Positions 48,785 to 60,956 of a stretch of DNA of 64,000 nt are shown here, in pieces. Numbering within the stretch: the stretch's first letter is position 1; each line of letters opens with the position of its first letter. A program made the position numbers and the translations under genes. Source of the stretch: Voacanga thouarsii (Eukaryota; Streptophyta; Magnoliopsida; Gentianales; Apocynaceae); contig JANUWF010001176.1 of the NCBI GenBank assembly GCA_026120185.1, positions 5,961,501 to 6,025,500 of the forward strand, written 5' to 3'. Below the pieces are notes generated by a model. It was given only the letters and a program-made list of their open reading frames with translations, did no database searches and was not told where the DNA came from.

Positions 48785-50601
48785 TGTTGAGATGTATGCC
48801 CTCTTAGACTAGGTTTCTGATGTAAAAAATCGAATGTTTTAATAAAATAATTTATTTTCAAAAATTATTTGTGAATTTAAAACCTTATTTGTGCACAATT
48901 ACGTTTGAAAAAGACCCATTGTGTTTAAGTAAGTGGTCTATGTGAATGGAGGTCTTTCACAGTAAGGTATGGATTACGGGTTACTTAACACATAAACTTT
49001 TGTTCTTAACCGATTGATGAGAATAGGAATCTCATCATGTCTAGGTTATTATGTTGTGAATTCTAAATGGGGAATGGCTTACATTTAGCCAGTGAGTAGT
49101 CTACTCATTTCATGACATAAACATATTTCGAATACGTAGAACAGGACCTATAGTAGTAGTTTCTAAAAGTACTATATGGTAGAAATCTGACTACTACCGC
49201 TACAGCGTGGACTAGTACTCTACGACTTGAGTATGAGTTGGTGATCTGACAAAATTAGAGGCATATGCTTTGATATGCTATAGTTGAGGTTCTATCGTAG
49301 GGCCAATATACTTACATGTTGGGTATATGTGACTAGTTAGTTAAGACAAACTTGTACAAGATAGTTTCTATACTATATCGCTCCTTGTGGTTGTCTGAAT
49401 GATCTAAATATCCAAGACCCTGGGAAACATGACTTGGATGTTTGTTTTAGGGTAGCTCCCTTAGAAAGTGGAAACAATCCAGAAAGTCGTGGATCATTGG
49501 ACTAGAGGCCTAAGGATGGTAAATGTCACTTAGAGAGGTGTTAGTACACTTCTTCCTCTCTGAATGTACGGCGATGTATAGAGGGATATTTTAGTCATTA
49601 CACCTATAGGTCGGAGACTTTGCTAACGCAGCACTATCCTTGGGGTCAATATTTCCTTATGGTGATATCAGAAAATATTTAAAATGTAAAATATAGCTAT
49701 TTATATGGTAAGGGTATTTTGGTCATTTTAGTAGCCAAGGCGGTGTGTCTTTTGATCCCCAGTATAGACCGTGAGTCCTAATTAAATACGGGTTAAGGAA
49801 TTGATCTTAAATTAAATAAAATTTATTTTATTTAAGTAGCATGATTTAATTATTGGGCTAGAATAAAATAAAGGTCCATGGAGAGAGAAAATTAATTAAA
49901 TTAGTTTAGTGGGTTAATTAATTATTCAGGGCTTTGGCCCAGTTTGAATAATTAAAGATTAACCTGGTATTAAACTAATATAGGCTTATTAATTGGACTA
50001 GTTTATTTGGGCTGAAAAATTAATTATTAATTGGGCCATTAGGTTGGTTCTAATTAGAATAATTAATTAAGCCCAAAAGGTTAAACTAAGAGTCCAATAG
50101 TCCAATCCAACTTAACCTAGGGTTTTATTTAGGTTAAACAGGATGATTGGAAATAACGTCGTTATTACAGAACACACACTCTAAGAGACAGCTTTTTCTC
50201 TATAAAAGGCCAGGCGTCTCTCTCTCTCTCTCCAGAAAAATTCCCTAGCCTATTAATTGTTCACCAAACAGTAATTAGGCAAGTCATATACTAGAAGACC
50301 AAGAGTTCGGCGTTCACATACATGCAAATGTGGAGTAGAAGGCTTGCAGGAATCGCATCAGAGGCTTCTACCAACACACCTACCCTGGTTGCGCACGTTC
50401 TGGTCCAGCCACCTTTAAGAACTAGAAGGAGAGGTAAAAATTTTAAAACCTCGGGATTTGGACAGGGCGCAACTAGTGCTGGCTAGGGCTGCCGGCGCCA
50501 GCGCTGTCCCTGTCCTAGAATCCCCTATTATGTTTTTTTTAGTTTTTTTTATGTTCACTTCCGCTGTGTGCCCTGTGTTTTCCTGCTTTCCTGTGCCTTC
50601 A
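48785..50601 (+). repeat. Right LTR of Copia-C
   Basis: 1,817 bp, TGTTGAGATGTATGCC to GTGCCTTCA. TATA box TATAAAA at 50201-50207. Scattered substitutions and a short insertion near 50281-50308 separate it from the left LTR. Confidence 0.95.
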
Positions 50602-50647
50602 GAAGTTTCCATGGTTACTATCAGCATCATTAGACTCTGTAGCTAAC
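50602..50647 (-). pseudogene. CLPX: ClpX exon remnant, 5' half (split by Copia-C)
   Basis: Acceptor TGTCAG (50648-50653), then LATESNDADSNHGNF on the minus strand, running into the duplicated GAAGT. With 39817-39883 it forms one exon leading to VELEKSN, the segment just before Walker A. Plant ClpX has a variable acidic stretch here followed by VELEKSNVLLMGPTGSG. Confidence 0.85.
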
Positions 50648-51589
50648 CTGACACAAACTTCAACAACAATAGTTAAAAATGCATGTGAACATATTCTAGA
50701 ACAAGGCACCAAAATGGAATCTAACAGTATAAGTTACAACACAAGAATATAAAACATTAACTCCTTTACCCCTCAACAAAGACATGTTTTGAACATATAA
50801 ATATTTATTGTCTAGATATAGATGACAAGAGAAGACCATACTGACAAAATAAAAAGGGATGAAGCATGCTTTTGAGTGTGGGCACAGGCATGTGTAATTT
50901 ATTGAAATATATTTTTTAAATAGGAAAAAATAGTGAACATAGTCTTCTTTTTTATGTTAAGGACAATACTACAAAACAAAAACCAAGATAGCCACTAAAA
51001 AAGAAAGAAGACACAGATGGAAGATGGGGCTGGCAACATAGGTAAAATCAATTCACCAAGGATGTAGGCAAGGCTAAATAGCTTGTATAGGAAGAAAAAT
51101 ATAAACTTGCACAAGAACACTTTAGGGCACCCACTCCAAGATCATAAGTAGTGAAAAAACTAACAACTCATCAATGATTTTATCATTAAATATATTAAAT
51201 TCAATCAATGAACATTCCCTTTATACTAATTCATAGAACTGATGAAGCAAGATGCAATTTTGGTTGCTAATATGATCATTTCACTTTTTTTCACTACATA
51301 TTTCAATAATAACACTATTGTTCATAAGAGAGGCAATCTACAATAAAGAGTAATGGAATCAAACAATCAATGAGTTCAAGTTTTAGTGTTCCTAAGTTTG
51401 TAGTAGTAATATTCAGTGAATACCAACATTCTATTCAAGTTCTCCAATGCAAATGTTAGTTTATGTACACTAATGAAATGAATACAACTGGAAAATGCAA
51501 ATTTGGAATGTAGGTTTTCAATAAATAAATTGTACATCAAATGTTTCATAAGAATATAGAATAGCTAGACCAAAACCCATGGGACTTAC
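50648..51589. other. ClpX intron remnant
   Basis: AT-rich sequence between two ClpX exons, no other feature recognised. Confidence 0.55.
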
Positions 51590-51651
51590 TCTGTCTACAA
51601 TAAGGAGTGATAAATCCTCTTGTAGTGATTGTAAACTGCAACTGAGAGTAC
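51590..51651 (-). pseudogene. CLPX: ClpX exon remnant (N-terminal side of AAA+ domain)
   Basis: Acceptor TTTATAG, then VLSVAVYNHYKRIYHSLL, a TAG, TE, then donor GTAAGT (51584-51589). The family reads KKVLSVAVYNHYKRIYHASLQK. The stop fits CAG to TAG. Start phase 0 matches the end of the exon at 52141. Confidence 0.95.
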
Positions 51652-52140
51652 CTATAAATCAGAAAAATCAATTCGTTCAGAAGCTTGCGTCCAAAATTTA
51701 AGAATGCTCAATGCAACCAATTTTAGAGAAATATAGATTCAGAAATTTATCAAGTTGTAGAGAAAATCTGTGCAAATTCATTCTTAAGCAATAAGAAAAC
51801 ACAAAGTCTACATCATTCAACAAATGTAATCATCATCAAATCAAATGACCAAATTCTCTTGGAAAAATCAAATATACTTTTTCATAGCTCATAAAAACAA
51901 ATGTAGATAAGTTTAACATATTTTGAGTGTAAACAAAACAATACTAAAAACAATCGCATTTGTGGTAATTTGAAGACCTCAAATACAACAAAAGCCCACC
52001 CAAAACTATCTGAAGTAATCTAATAATCACATTTTAAAGGTTACTCATTCAACTTTTTAGTTTCCCAATTTTCACTAACAACATACCCAAATAAAATCCA
52101 CCACCAAAGTTGCAACATTGAAATAAGAAAAGTGCAAAAC
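51652..52140. other. ClpX intron remnant
   Basis: AT-rich, between ClpX exons, nothing else seen. Confidence 0.55.
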
Positions 52141-52240
52141 CTTTTTATCTCTGTCTTGTCCAACAACAAACTCATCAAGCCCTCTACAATAAAGTTTTGT
52201 AGAGGAGATTTTGTGGTGGAGGAGTAGGGAGGCTGGCGCC
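52141..52240 (-). pseudogene. CLPX: ClpX exon remnant (PTPKEI-GLDEFVVGQ region)
   Basis: Minus strand GLDEFVVGQDRDKK directly before donor GTTTTG (52135-52140), matching GLDKFVVGQERAKK of ClpX. Just upstream, another frame gives GASLPTP, as in LPTPKEI, so an insertion or duplication of ~20-25 bases has shifted frame in between. Confidence 0.88.
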
Positions 52241-52413
52241 AAAATAGTAGAGCCATCAAATATAAAATCCTAGCTAAGCATGGTAATTATCTTCCTTGCC
52301 TGTGTAATGAATATAATCAAGCTTTATATCAATAAACAAATGCCAGCATAAAGCAATCGGGCTGATATAACTCTAACAAACAGTTAGTCATGATCTATTT
52401 TTTGCTCGTCTAC

Positions 52414-52560
52414 CTTGTAAGATATCTCCCCAAATTTCTCTGCACGTTCAAGAACATAGGAATTAGCTTAATTGAAGTCCTCGTACTCTAAAGCTGAAGT
52501 TCTTGTTACAAACCGCATGAAAAGATCACAGCCAGCTCTCAAAGATATTGATGTTGTATC
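52414..52560 (-). pseudogene. eIF2B alpha-subunit exon remnant
   Basis: Acceptor GTCCTAG (52561-52566), then DTTSISLRAGCDLFMRFVTR, TSALEYEDFN, a TAA, ANSYVLERAEKFGEISYK, then donor GTAGAC (52408-52413). eIF2B-alpha, a regulatory subunit of the eIF2 guanine-nucleotide exchange factor, has SWDTTSISLTAGCDLFMRYVTRTSALEYEDFNSAKSRLIERAEKFGEISYK here. One stop stands where Ser is expected. It lies only 150 bases upstream of a ClpX exon on the same strand, an unnatural neighbour that points to capture. Confidence 0.95.
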
Positions 52561-53784
52561 CTAGGACTGAAATAAAGAGAATATATTTATAGGAAATTAG
52601 ATTCTTTATCAAATCGTAAATCTAAGTCTAAACCAAATGACTTTTAGTCAATTTCACAAAGTAGCAAATAGAGGGAAGGGAGGTCACTAGACAGGAAAAG
52701 GGCAAGGAAAAGGGAAGTAGTGTCTGAAATATTAGTAGCTTGATTCCCTGGTTTCTCTTAATCCATGCAGAGCTAACTTTAATTCCACCATGTCTAGATG
52801 CTAATAAAGTAGCTTATGCCTACAATCCCAGTTAAAAAATATAGGCCTAACTAAAAGGTACCTCATGAAAGGAAGGATTGCCCATAACTCAAAAGAAGAC
52901 TTTGGCTCACTAATTAACCAATGCAAAATAACTTAACCAAAACTTACACCAATTAGTTTTTCTTTTTCTTCCCCCCCCCTTTTACTTTTTAAACCGTAAC
53001 AAAGTACATTGCTTCTTGGAAGGAGAGTATCATTGCAGGTGACGAACAAAATAGTTTCTAGCAATGGATGCTTCCACTTTAGTATTGTCATCCCGCCCAC
53101 CCTCGGCTTCAAATTTGGATAACAAACTAAGACCACCTGATTGACGGCAAAAGATCTAACACTAAAAGGACATGAATAACATACTTCCAATTTCCATGGA
53201 TTGCAGGGGTCATGCTAGTTGGCTGAGGCAAATAAAAAGCACAAGGAGCAGTGAACCTCACTTCAAATTGAACCAGAACTTAATGAGCAAAGAAATCCAT
53301 ATTAAAAGCCATATTATGACAAAGCATGGCACAAAACAACTGTTTTAACAACCAAGCTACACATGAAAAAAAAAATATAAAAGAGTACAAAAATAGCAAG
53401 GAACAATTACTAATGAAGCTGCAATCTATAAAAGGGACATCAATCCCCTCTAATTTGGGCAAACATTAGAACACTTGCCACACCAGTTTCATGGATTCAA
53501 CAAATAAATTTACTAACCCCAACTAGGGGTAAAGCATTCTACTTCGTAATGTTCATAAATGCACTAAATTTACCATGTAGCTTTAAGATAATTTTATGCT
53601 AATTCAAGCAAAGAACTATCTTGAAATGCAAACAAGCAAAAACCTTAATCTAACCCTGTCTAAATTAGTGCTCCTAGACCTTGAAATTAACCATCCTAAT
53701 TACACTAAAATGTCATTCATTAAAAAAAAAAAAAAACAGTTCCAGAAAAATTCTATTAGATAGTTATTCAAATTAAATCCTGGG
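52561..53784. other. Spacer with one unidentified exon-like stretch
   Basis: A frame at about 53145-53045 on the minus strand reads GGLSLLSKFEAEGGRDDNTK, VEASIARNYFVRHLQ, then a stop. It has protein-like composition but no family that I recognise. A poly-C run lies at 52972-52979. The rest is AT-rich without features. Confidence 0.35.
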
Positions 53785-54054
53785 CTCAATCAAGGATTGT
53801 CATTTCCTCACAAGGGGCCTCAACTTGTCTGTATTAAAATTCATACCCCAAAAGTTTGTCAGAACATTTTTCCCCTGAATATCCTTAGCCTTCAATCAGA
53901 TCTTTCTGAAGGCACGGTTATCATCACCACCCTGAAGATCAGCCAGAGAAATCTTGAAAACACGATGCTTGAGACCCTCAGAAGCAATCTTAGGACCCTG
54001 GGTACATGTGACAAGGGTGTTGCTGACGTTTTGGACAATGAAGACTAATGGAGC
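53785..54054 (-). pseudogene. RPS3A: 40S ribosomal protein S3a fragment
   Basis: Minus-strand frame [52 protein letters not shown], stop, [31 protein letters not shown], stop, QSLIE. Plant RPS3a, an essential small-subunit protein, has APSVFNVKNVGKTLVSRTQG and [32 protein letters not shown]. Stops fit CGA to TGA and TGG to TGA. The fragment is continuous across what would be several exons and ends abruptly at LIE, so both ends are breakpoints. Confidence 0.95.
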
Positions 54055-54495
54055 CTCCTAATTAATCATTAATGTGGCAGAGTCCAAGAGAAATTGGCAA
54101 GAGCTTGAGATAACGATCAGAGAAACGGAATGGAAAATAAAAGAGGGGAAGAGAAAGAGGCTTTGGGATTCCAATGGAAGTAGGGAAAATTTGAAACGGA
54201 ATGGGGAAAACGAAAGAGAAACGGAGAAGATGAGCAGTCTTCGTGGAGATATGAGAAAGGAAGAAAATTGGCAGCAAGGGATGGGACTTTGCAGGAGGGT
54301 GTGAAGAAGAAAAAAACAAAAATAAATTAAATGACTAAATTACCCACGACGACCATATGAATCTGAATCGTGAAATATATCTTTGAAAAAATCTAACCTA
54401 TTAATCATAAGTATTTAATAAGAACTGTATTAAATCTTAACCATCAAATTAATAAAATTAAGATAAAAAAGAAATAAAAAATTATTAAAATAATA
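54055..54495. other. Purine-rich tract and AT-rich tail near the H1 5' end
   Basis: 54100-54310 is strongly A/G-rich on the plus strand (pyrimidine-rich on the gene strand, as in a 5' untranslated region upstream of the RPS3a fragment). 54320-54495 is AT-rich and resembles 33300-33513. Confidence 0.45.
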
Positions 54496-54543
54496 TGAAG
54501 AGACAACTCACTCCGCTCTTCACAATTAGAATATACATTTAGA
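54496..54543 (-). mobile_element. 5' terminus of Helitron H1
   Basis: Minus strand TCTAAATGTATATTCTAATT then GTGAAGAGCGGAGTGAGTTG. It matches 33514-33561 almost base for base. The plus-strand neighbour at 54544 is satellite sequence (AAAGCTAAAAGGTTCTAT). Confidence 0.65.
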
Positions 54544-54601
54544 AAAGCTAAAAGGTTCTATAACATAATAGAGATACAAAGCAGATGAATATGCTAGAAA
54601 T

Positions 54602-55085
54602 TATAGTTCAAATTTCAGATGTTAATATGGGTGAGATGTTTCTACTGTGTGAATACTGCCAACACAAATATTTCAACAAAATCAAATATTAAAACGAATA
54701 TTAATATTCACATAGGCGATACTTGCGTCAAATATTTACCTGACAATAAAACTAAACCATCAGCAAACACCCTAGCCAACTCTGGTAGAGTCTTGTTTCA
54801 GCCTCCCATGGCAGCAAAAATAGCAGCTTTGAATGTTGGAGACATTAACCAAACAACAAGAAACCGAGACATTATAATTGAAATCAGGATAGGAAAATTG
54901 CAAATAATTAGTCACATACACCCCACATATATGGCAATGCCATACCCTTTTCTATTTTCATACGGTGAAGATGGCTACCATTTGAACATTCCTTATGCAA
55001 TGAATATTGAAGGTCACGGAAGAAGGCAATTTGTGACCAGGAGAGAGTTTTATGCACATTACTTCTTACAACATATATCAAAGCT
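54602..55085 (+). pseudogene. Helitron Rep/helicase protein fragment, copy 1
   Basis: The plus-strand frame is open from 54619 to 55089. It includes PPMAAKIAALNVGDINQTTR, NRDIIIEIRIGKLQIISHIH, PTYMAMPYPFLFSYGEDGYH and RREFYAHYFLQ. Plant Helitron replication initiator/helicase proteins have EIAALIVGD, RDIIVQTRSGKLQRISEIHPSYMALQYPLLFPYGEDGY and MREYYAYRLQ in this order, in the region before the Rep HUH motif. The Rep catalytic motif and helicase are absent. It is the best preserved of the three copies, open for 157 codons. The strand is opposite to the H1/H2 termini. Confidence 0.92.
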
Positions 55086-58000
55086 TTAGCTCATAGCATA
55101 TCCAACACAATGTTTCAATGCGTTGTACATATTTTCAGCTTAGTAACTATGAAAATTAGAAAATGATAAGCAAAAAGGTTCCATTATATAATAGAGATAC
55201 AAAACAGATGGATATGCTTCTGATTTCAGTCTTTATTATTCATTTAGCACCGTCCTTATGTTTTTTCCCTATGGAATCCATCCAGATATGTTAACATTTT
55301 TATGACATTGTGAATCATATGTGCGCTTCTAATGCTAAACCATCGTTGCAAAACACCAAATGGTTGCACAATCATATTTATATAGACGTCCAATATACTT
55401 AACACATAATCAGATCTACTAAGCTTTAAGCATATCCAACACAATATTTTAGTACATTGTACATATTTTCAGCTCACTAATTATGAAAATTAGAAAATGA
55501 TAAGCTAAAAGGTTCTATTACATAATAGAGATAGAAAACAGATGGATATGCTTTTGATTTTAGTCTTTTTTATTCATTTAGCACCTTCCTAATGTTTTTA
55601 CCTTTGGATTTTGTCCAAATATATTAACATTTTCATGACATTGTGCATCATGTGTGGGCTTCTAATGGTAAACCATCTTCGCAAAATACCGAATGGTTGC
55701 CAATTATGTTTATATAGACACCCAATATACTTAACACATAATCAGATTCACTAAGCTTATGGCATATCCAACACAATATTTCAGTGCATTGTACATATTT
55801 TCAGCGTTGTAACTATGAAAATTAGAAATGATAAGCTAAAAGGTTCTATTACATAACAGAGATACAAAACATATGGATATGCTTCTGGTTTAAGTCTTTT
55901 TTATTCATTTAGCACCATTTTTATACTTTTTCCCTATGGATTCTATCCAAATATGTTAACATTTTTATGACATTGTGCATCATACGTGGGCTTCTGATAG
56001 TAAATCATCATCGCAAAACACCGAATAGTTGCCCAATCATGTTTAAATATACGCCCAATATACTAAGCACACAATCAGATCTACTAAGCTTATAACATAT
56101 CCAACACAATATTTCAGTGCATTGTACATACTTTCACCTTAGTAACTATGGAAATTATTAAATGATAAGCTAAACGGTTCTATTACATAATAAAGATAGA
56201 AAACAGATGGACATGCTTTTTATTTCAGTCTTTTTTATTCATTTAGCACATTCCATATGTTTTTTCCTTTTGAATTCTATCAAAATATTTTAACATTTTC
56301 ATGACATTGTGCATCATACATAGACTTCTAATGGTAAACTATCGTCACAAAGCACTGAATGGTTGCCCAATCATGTTTAAATATACACCCAATATACTAC
56401 GCACACAATCAAATCCACTAAGCTTATAACATATCCAACACAATATTTCAGTGCATTGTACATCCTTTCATCTTAGTAACTATGGAAATTATTAAATGAT
56501 AAGCTAAACGGTTCTATTATATAACAAAGATAGAAAATAGATGGACATGCTTTTTATTTCAGTCTTTTTTATTCGTTTAGCACATTCTTTTGCTTTTTCT
56601 CTATGGATTCTGTCCAAATATGTTAACATTTTTATGACATTGTGCATCAGATGTAGGCTTCGGATGGTAAACCATCGTCGCAAAACTCCAAATGGTTGCC
56701 CAATCATGTTTATATAGACGCCCACTATACTTAGCACACAATCAGATCCACTGAGCTTATAGCATATCCAACACAATATTTCAGTGCATTATACATACTT
56801 TCACCATAGTAACTATGGAAATTATTAAATGATAAGCCAAAAAGTTCTATTATATAACAAAGATAGAAAACAAACGAATATGCTTTTGATTTCAGTCTTT
56901 TCTATTTATTTTTCACCTTTCTTATGTTTTTTCCCTTTGGATTCTATCTAAATATGTTAACAGTTTCATGACATTGTACATCATACGTGGGTTTCTGATG
57001 GTAAACCATCGTCGCAAAATACTAAATGGTTTCCCAATCATGTTTATATAGACGTGCAATATACTTAGCACACAATCAAATCCACTAAGCTTATAGCATA
57101 TCTAACACAATTTCAGTGCATTGTACATATTTTTAGCGTTGTAACTATGAAAATTAGAAAATGATAACCTAAAAGGTTCTATTACATAACAGAGATACAA
57201 AATAGATGGATATGCTTCTGATTTAAGTTTTTTTTCTTCTTAATAGAGACACAAAACAGATGGATATGGTTCAGATTTTAGTATTTTTTTATTCATTCAG
57301 CACCATCCTTATGCTTTTTCCCTTTAGATTCTGTCCAAATATGTTTACATTTCCATGATATTGTGCATCATATATGGGCTTCTGATGATAAACCGTCGTC
57401 GCAAAACACTGAATGGTTGCCCAATCATGTTTATATAGATGCCCAATATATTTAACACACAATCAGATCCAGTATGCTTTTAGCATATCTAGCACAATAT
57501 TTCTTTACATTCTACATATTTTTTTAAACGTTTGCTCCAGAACCAAGCAAAAGAATCCTACTTTCTATGATTCTAAAATCCTTTCTTCCCTATATTTTTT
57601 TTAATATATTCAAAAAAAAAAGGAAAGATTAGCATCATGAATAAAGTCAAGTGAAATCTTACAATATATATCAAAGCTTCAGCTTATAGCACATCCAACA
57701 CAATATTTAGCATATTGTATATATTTTTATCTTAGTAACTATGAAAATTAGAAAATGATAAGCTAAAAGAATCTATTACATAATAGAGATACAAAACAGA
57801 TGGATATGCTTTTGATTTCAGTCTTTTTTATTCATTTAGCAACTTCCTTATGCTTTTTTCCTATAGATTCTATCCAAATATGTTTACACTTTCATGATAT
57901 TGTGCATCATACATTGGCTTCTAATTGTAAACAATCGCTGCAAAACACCAAAAGATTACCCAATCAAGTTTATATAGATGCCTAATATACTTAGCACACA

Positions 58001-58149
58001 ATCAATTCCACTAAGCTTATACCATATCAAACACAATATTTCATTGTATTGTACATATTTTCCGCTTACTAACTATGAAAATTAGAAAATGAAAAGCTAA
58101 AAGTTTCTATTACATAACAAAGATACAAAACAGATAGATATGCTAGAAA

Positions 58150-58650
58150 TTACTGGAAATTATAGTTCAAATTTCAAATTCCCATATGGGTGAGATGTTT
58201 CTACTATGTGAATACTACCAACACAAATATTTCAACAAAATCAAATATGAAAACGAATATTAATATTCAAATAGGCTATACTTGTGTCAAATATTTGCCT
58301 GACAATATCACTAAACCATCAACAACCACCCTAACCAACTCTGGTAGAGTCTTGTTTCAACCTCCCATGGCAGCAGAAATTGCAGCTTTGATTGTTGGAG
58401 ACATCAACCAAACAATAAGAAAACGAGACATTATAATTGAAATGAAGATAGTAAAATTGCAAAGAATCAGTCACATACACCCCTCATATATGGCTATGTA
58501 ATACCATTTTCTATTTCCATACAATGAAGACGGCTACCATTTGAACACTCCTAATGCAATGAATAATGAAGGTCAAGTAAAAAGGTAATTTTTGACCGTA
58601 AGAGAGTTTTATGCACATGTCTTATTTACTTCTTACAATATATATCAAAG
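58150..58650 (+). pseudogene. Helitron Rep/helicase protein fragment, copy 2
   Basis: It aligns with copy 1 over its whole length: open to SHIHPSYMAM, then a stop at 58498-58500 (TAA where copy 1 continues with a Pro codon) and further changes. The junctions with the satellite are the same as in copy 1 (GATATGCTAGAAATTA on the left, ATATATCAAAGCTTTAGC on the right). Confidence 0.9.
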
Positions 58651-60956
58651 CTTTAGCTTATAGCAAATCCAACACCATATTTCAGTGCGTTGTACATATT
58701 TTCAGCTTAGTAATTATGAAAATTAGAAAATGACAAGCTAAAAAGTTCTATTACATAACAAAGATAAAAAACAGAAGGATACGCTTCTGATTTAAGTCTT
58801 TTTTATTCATTTAGCACCGTCCTTTTACTTTTTCCCTATGGATTCTGTCCAAATATATTAACATTTTCATGACATTATGCATCATACATGGGCTTCTGAT
58901 AGCAAATCATCGTCACAAAACACCAAATGGTTGCCCAATCATGTTTATATATACGCCCAATATACTTAGTAAACAATTAGATCCTCTAAGCTTATAACAA
59001 ATCCAACACCATATTTCAGTGCGTTGTACAAATTTTCAGCTTAGTAATTATGAAAATTAGAAAATGACAAGCTAAAAGTTCTATTACATAACAAATATAA
59101 AAAACATATGGATACGCTTCTGATTTAAGTCTTTTTTATTCATTTAGCACCGTCCTTTTGCTTTTTCCCTATGGATTCTGTCCAAATATGTTAACATTTT
59201 CACGACATTATGTATCATACGTAGGCTTCTGATGGTGAACCATCGTCGCAAAACACCAAATGGTTGCCCAATCTAGTTTAGATAGACACCCAATATACTT
59301 AGCACACATTTCGGTGTATTCTACATATTTTCAGCTTAGCAACTATGAATAATATAAAATCATAAGCTAAAAGGTTCTACTATATAACAGAGATAAAGAA
59401 CAGATGGATATGCTTCTGATTTAAGTTTTTTTTTTATTCATTTAGCACCATTCTTATGCTTTTTCCCCATGGATTCTGTCCAAATATGTTAACATTTTCA
59501 TTACATTGTGCATCATACGTAGGCTTCTGATAGTAAACCATCATCGCAAAACAACGAATGGTTGCCCAATCATGTTTATATAGACGCCCAATATACTTAG
59601 CACACAATCATATCCACTAAGCTTATAGCATATCCAATACAATATTTCAGTGCATTATACATATTTTCAGCATTGTAACTATGGAAATTATTAAATGATA
59701 AGCTAAAAGGTTCTATTACATAACAGAGATAGAAAACAAATGGATATGCTTCTAATTTCAGTCTTTTTTTATTCATTTAGCACATTCCTTATGTTTTTTC
59801 CCTTTGGATTTTGTCCAAATATGTTAACATTTTCATGACATTGTGCATCATAAGTGGGCTTCTAATGGTAAACCATCGTTGCAAAATACCAAATGGTTGC
59901 CCAATCATGTTTAGATATAGATGCCCAATATACTTAGCACATAATCAAATCCACTAAGCTTATAGCATATCCACCACAATATTTTTGTGCATTGTACATA
60001 TTTTCAGTGTTGTAACTATGAAAATTAGAAAATGATAACCTAAAAGGTTTTATTACATAACAAAGATACAAAACAAATGGATATGGTTCAGATTTTTCTA
60101 TTTTTTATTCATTTAGCACCTTCCTTATGCTTTTTCCTATTAGATTTTGTCCAAATATGTTAACATTTCCATGACATTGTACATCATACGTGGGCTTCTG
60201 ATGGTAAACTGTTGTCGCAAAATACCGAATGGTTGCCCAATCATATTTATATAGACACCTAATATACTTAGCACACAATTAGATCCAGTAAGCTTTTAGC
60301 ATATCTAACACAATATTTCATTACATTTTACATATTTTTTTTGAACTTCTACACCAGAACCAAGCAAAAGAATCCTATGTTCTATGATTCTAAATTTTTT
60401 TCTTCCCTGTATTTTTTTAATATATTCGGAGAAAAGGAAAAAATGAAAGATTAGCATCACGAATAAAGTCAAGTGAAATCTTACAATATATATCAAAGCT
60501 TTGGCTTATAGCATATCCAACACAATATTTCAATACATTGTACATATTTTCAGCTTAGTAACTATGACAATTAGAAAATGATTAGTTAAAAGGTTCTATT
60601 ACATAACTGAGATACGAAACAGATGGATATGTTTTTTATTTCAGTCTTTTTTATTCATTTAGCACCTTCCTTATGCTTTTTTCCTCTGGATTCTATCCAA
60701 ATATGTTAACATTTTCCTGATATTATGCATCATACGTAGGCTTTTGATGGTAAACCATCGTCGCAAAACACCGAATGGTTTCCCAATCATGTTTATATAA
60801 ACGTCCAATATACTTAGCATGCAATCAGATCCACCAAGTTTATAGCATATCCAACATAATATTTCAGTGCATTGTACATATTTTCAGCTTACTAACTATG
60901 AAAATTAGAAAATGAAAAGCTAAAAGTTTCTATTACATAATGAGATATAAAACAGA

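Larger units (their letters stand above)
39884..50601 (+). mobile_element. Complete Ty1/copia retrotransposon (Copia-C) with a nested solo LTR
   Basis: 10,718 bp between GAAGT duplications (39879-39883 and 50602-50606). Left LTR 39884-41680, primer binding site, leader, gag-pol 43348-48762, polypurine tract, right LTR 48785-50601. A 1,511-bp solo LTR-B lies in the integrase, so the element itself is about 9.2 kb, close to Copia-B, with which it shares gag-pol and the start of the LTR. It lies in a ClpX exon of Helitron H1. Multiple stops make it inactive. Confidence 0.96.
33567..54543 (-). mobile_element. Helitron H1 carrying captured gene fragments
   Basis: Proposed limits: 5' TCTAAATGTATATTC at 54543 and 3' CTAG at 33567, both minus strand. 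After removing Copia-C and the solo LTR-B with their target duplications, about 8.2 kb remain. Cargo in transcription order on the minus strand: RPS3a, eIF2B-alpha, ClpX and an unidentified Lys/Ser-rich gene. There is no Rep/helicase inside, so it would be non-autonomous. The base before the 5' TC is T rather than A, which weakens that end; it directly abuts satellite sequence. Confidence 0.6.

Noticed and set aside
53797..54048. Plus-strand 83-codon frame
   Set aside because: It is antisense to the clear RPS3a fragment on the minus strand.
54619..55089. Active Helitron transposase
   Set aside because: The frame covers only the region before the Rep catalytic motif; no HUH motif or helicase domain is present anywhere in the window.
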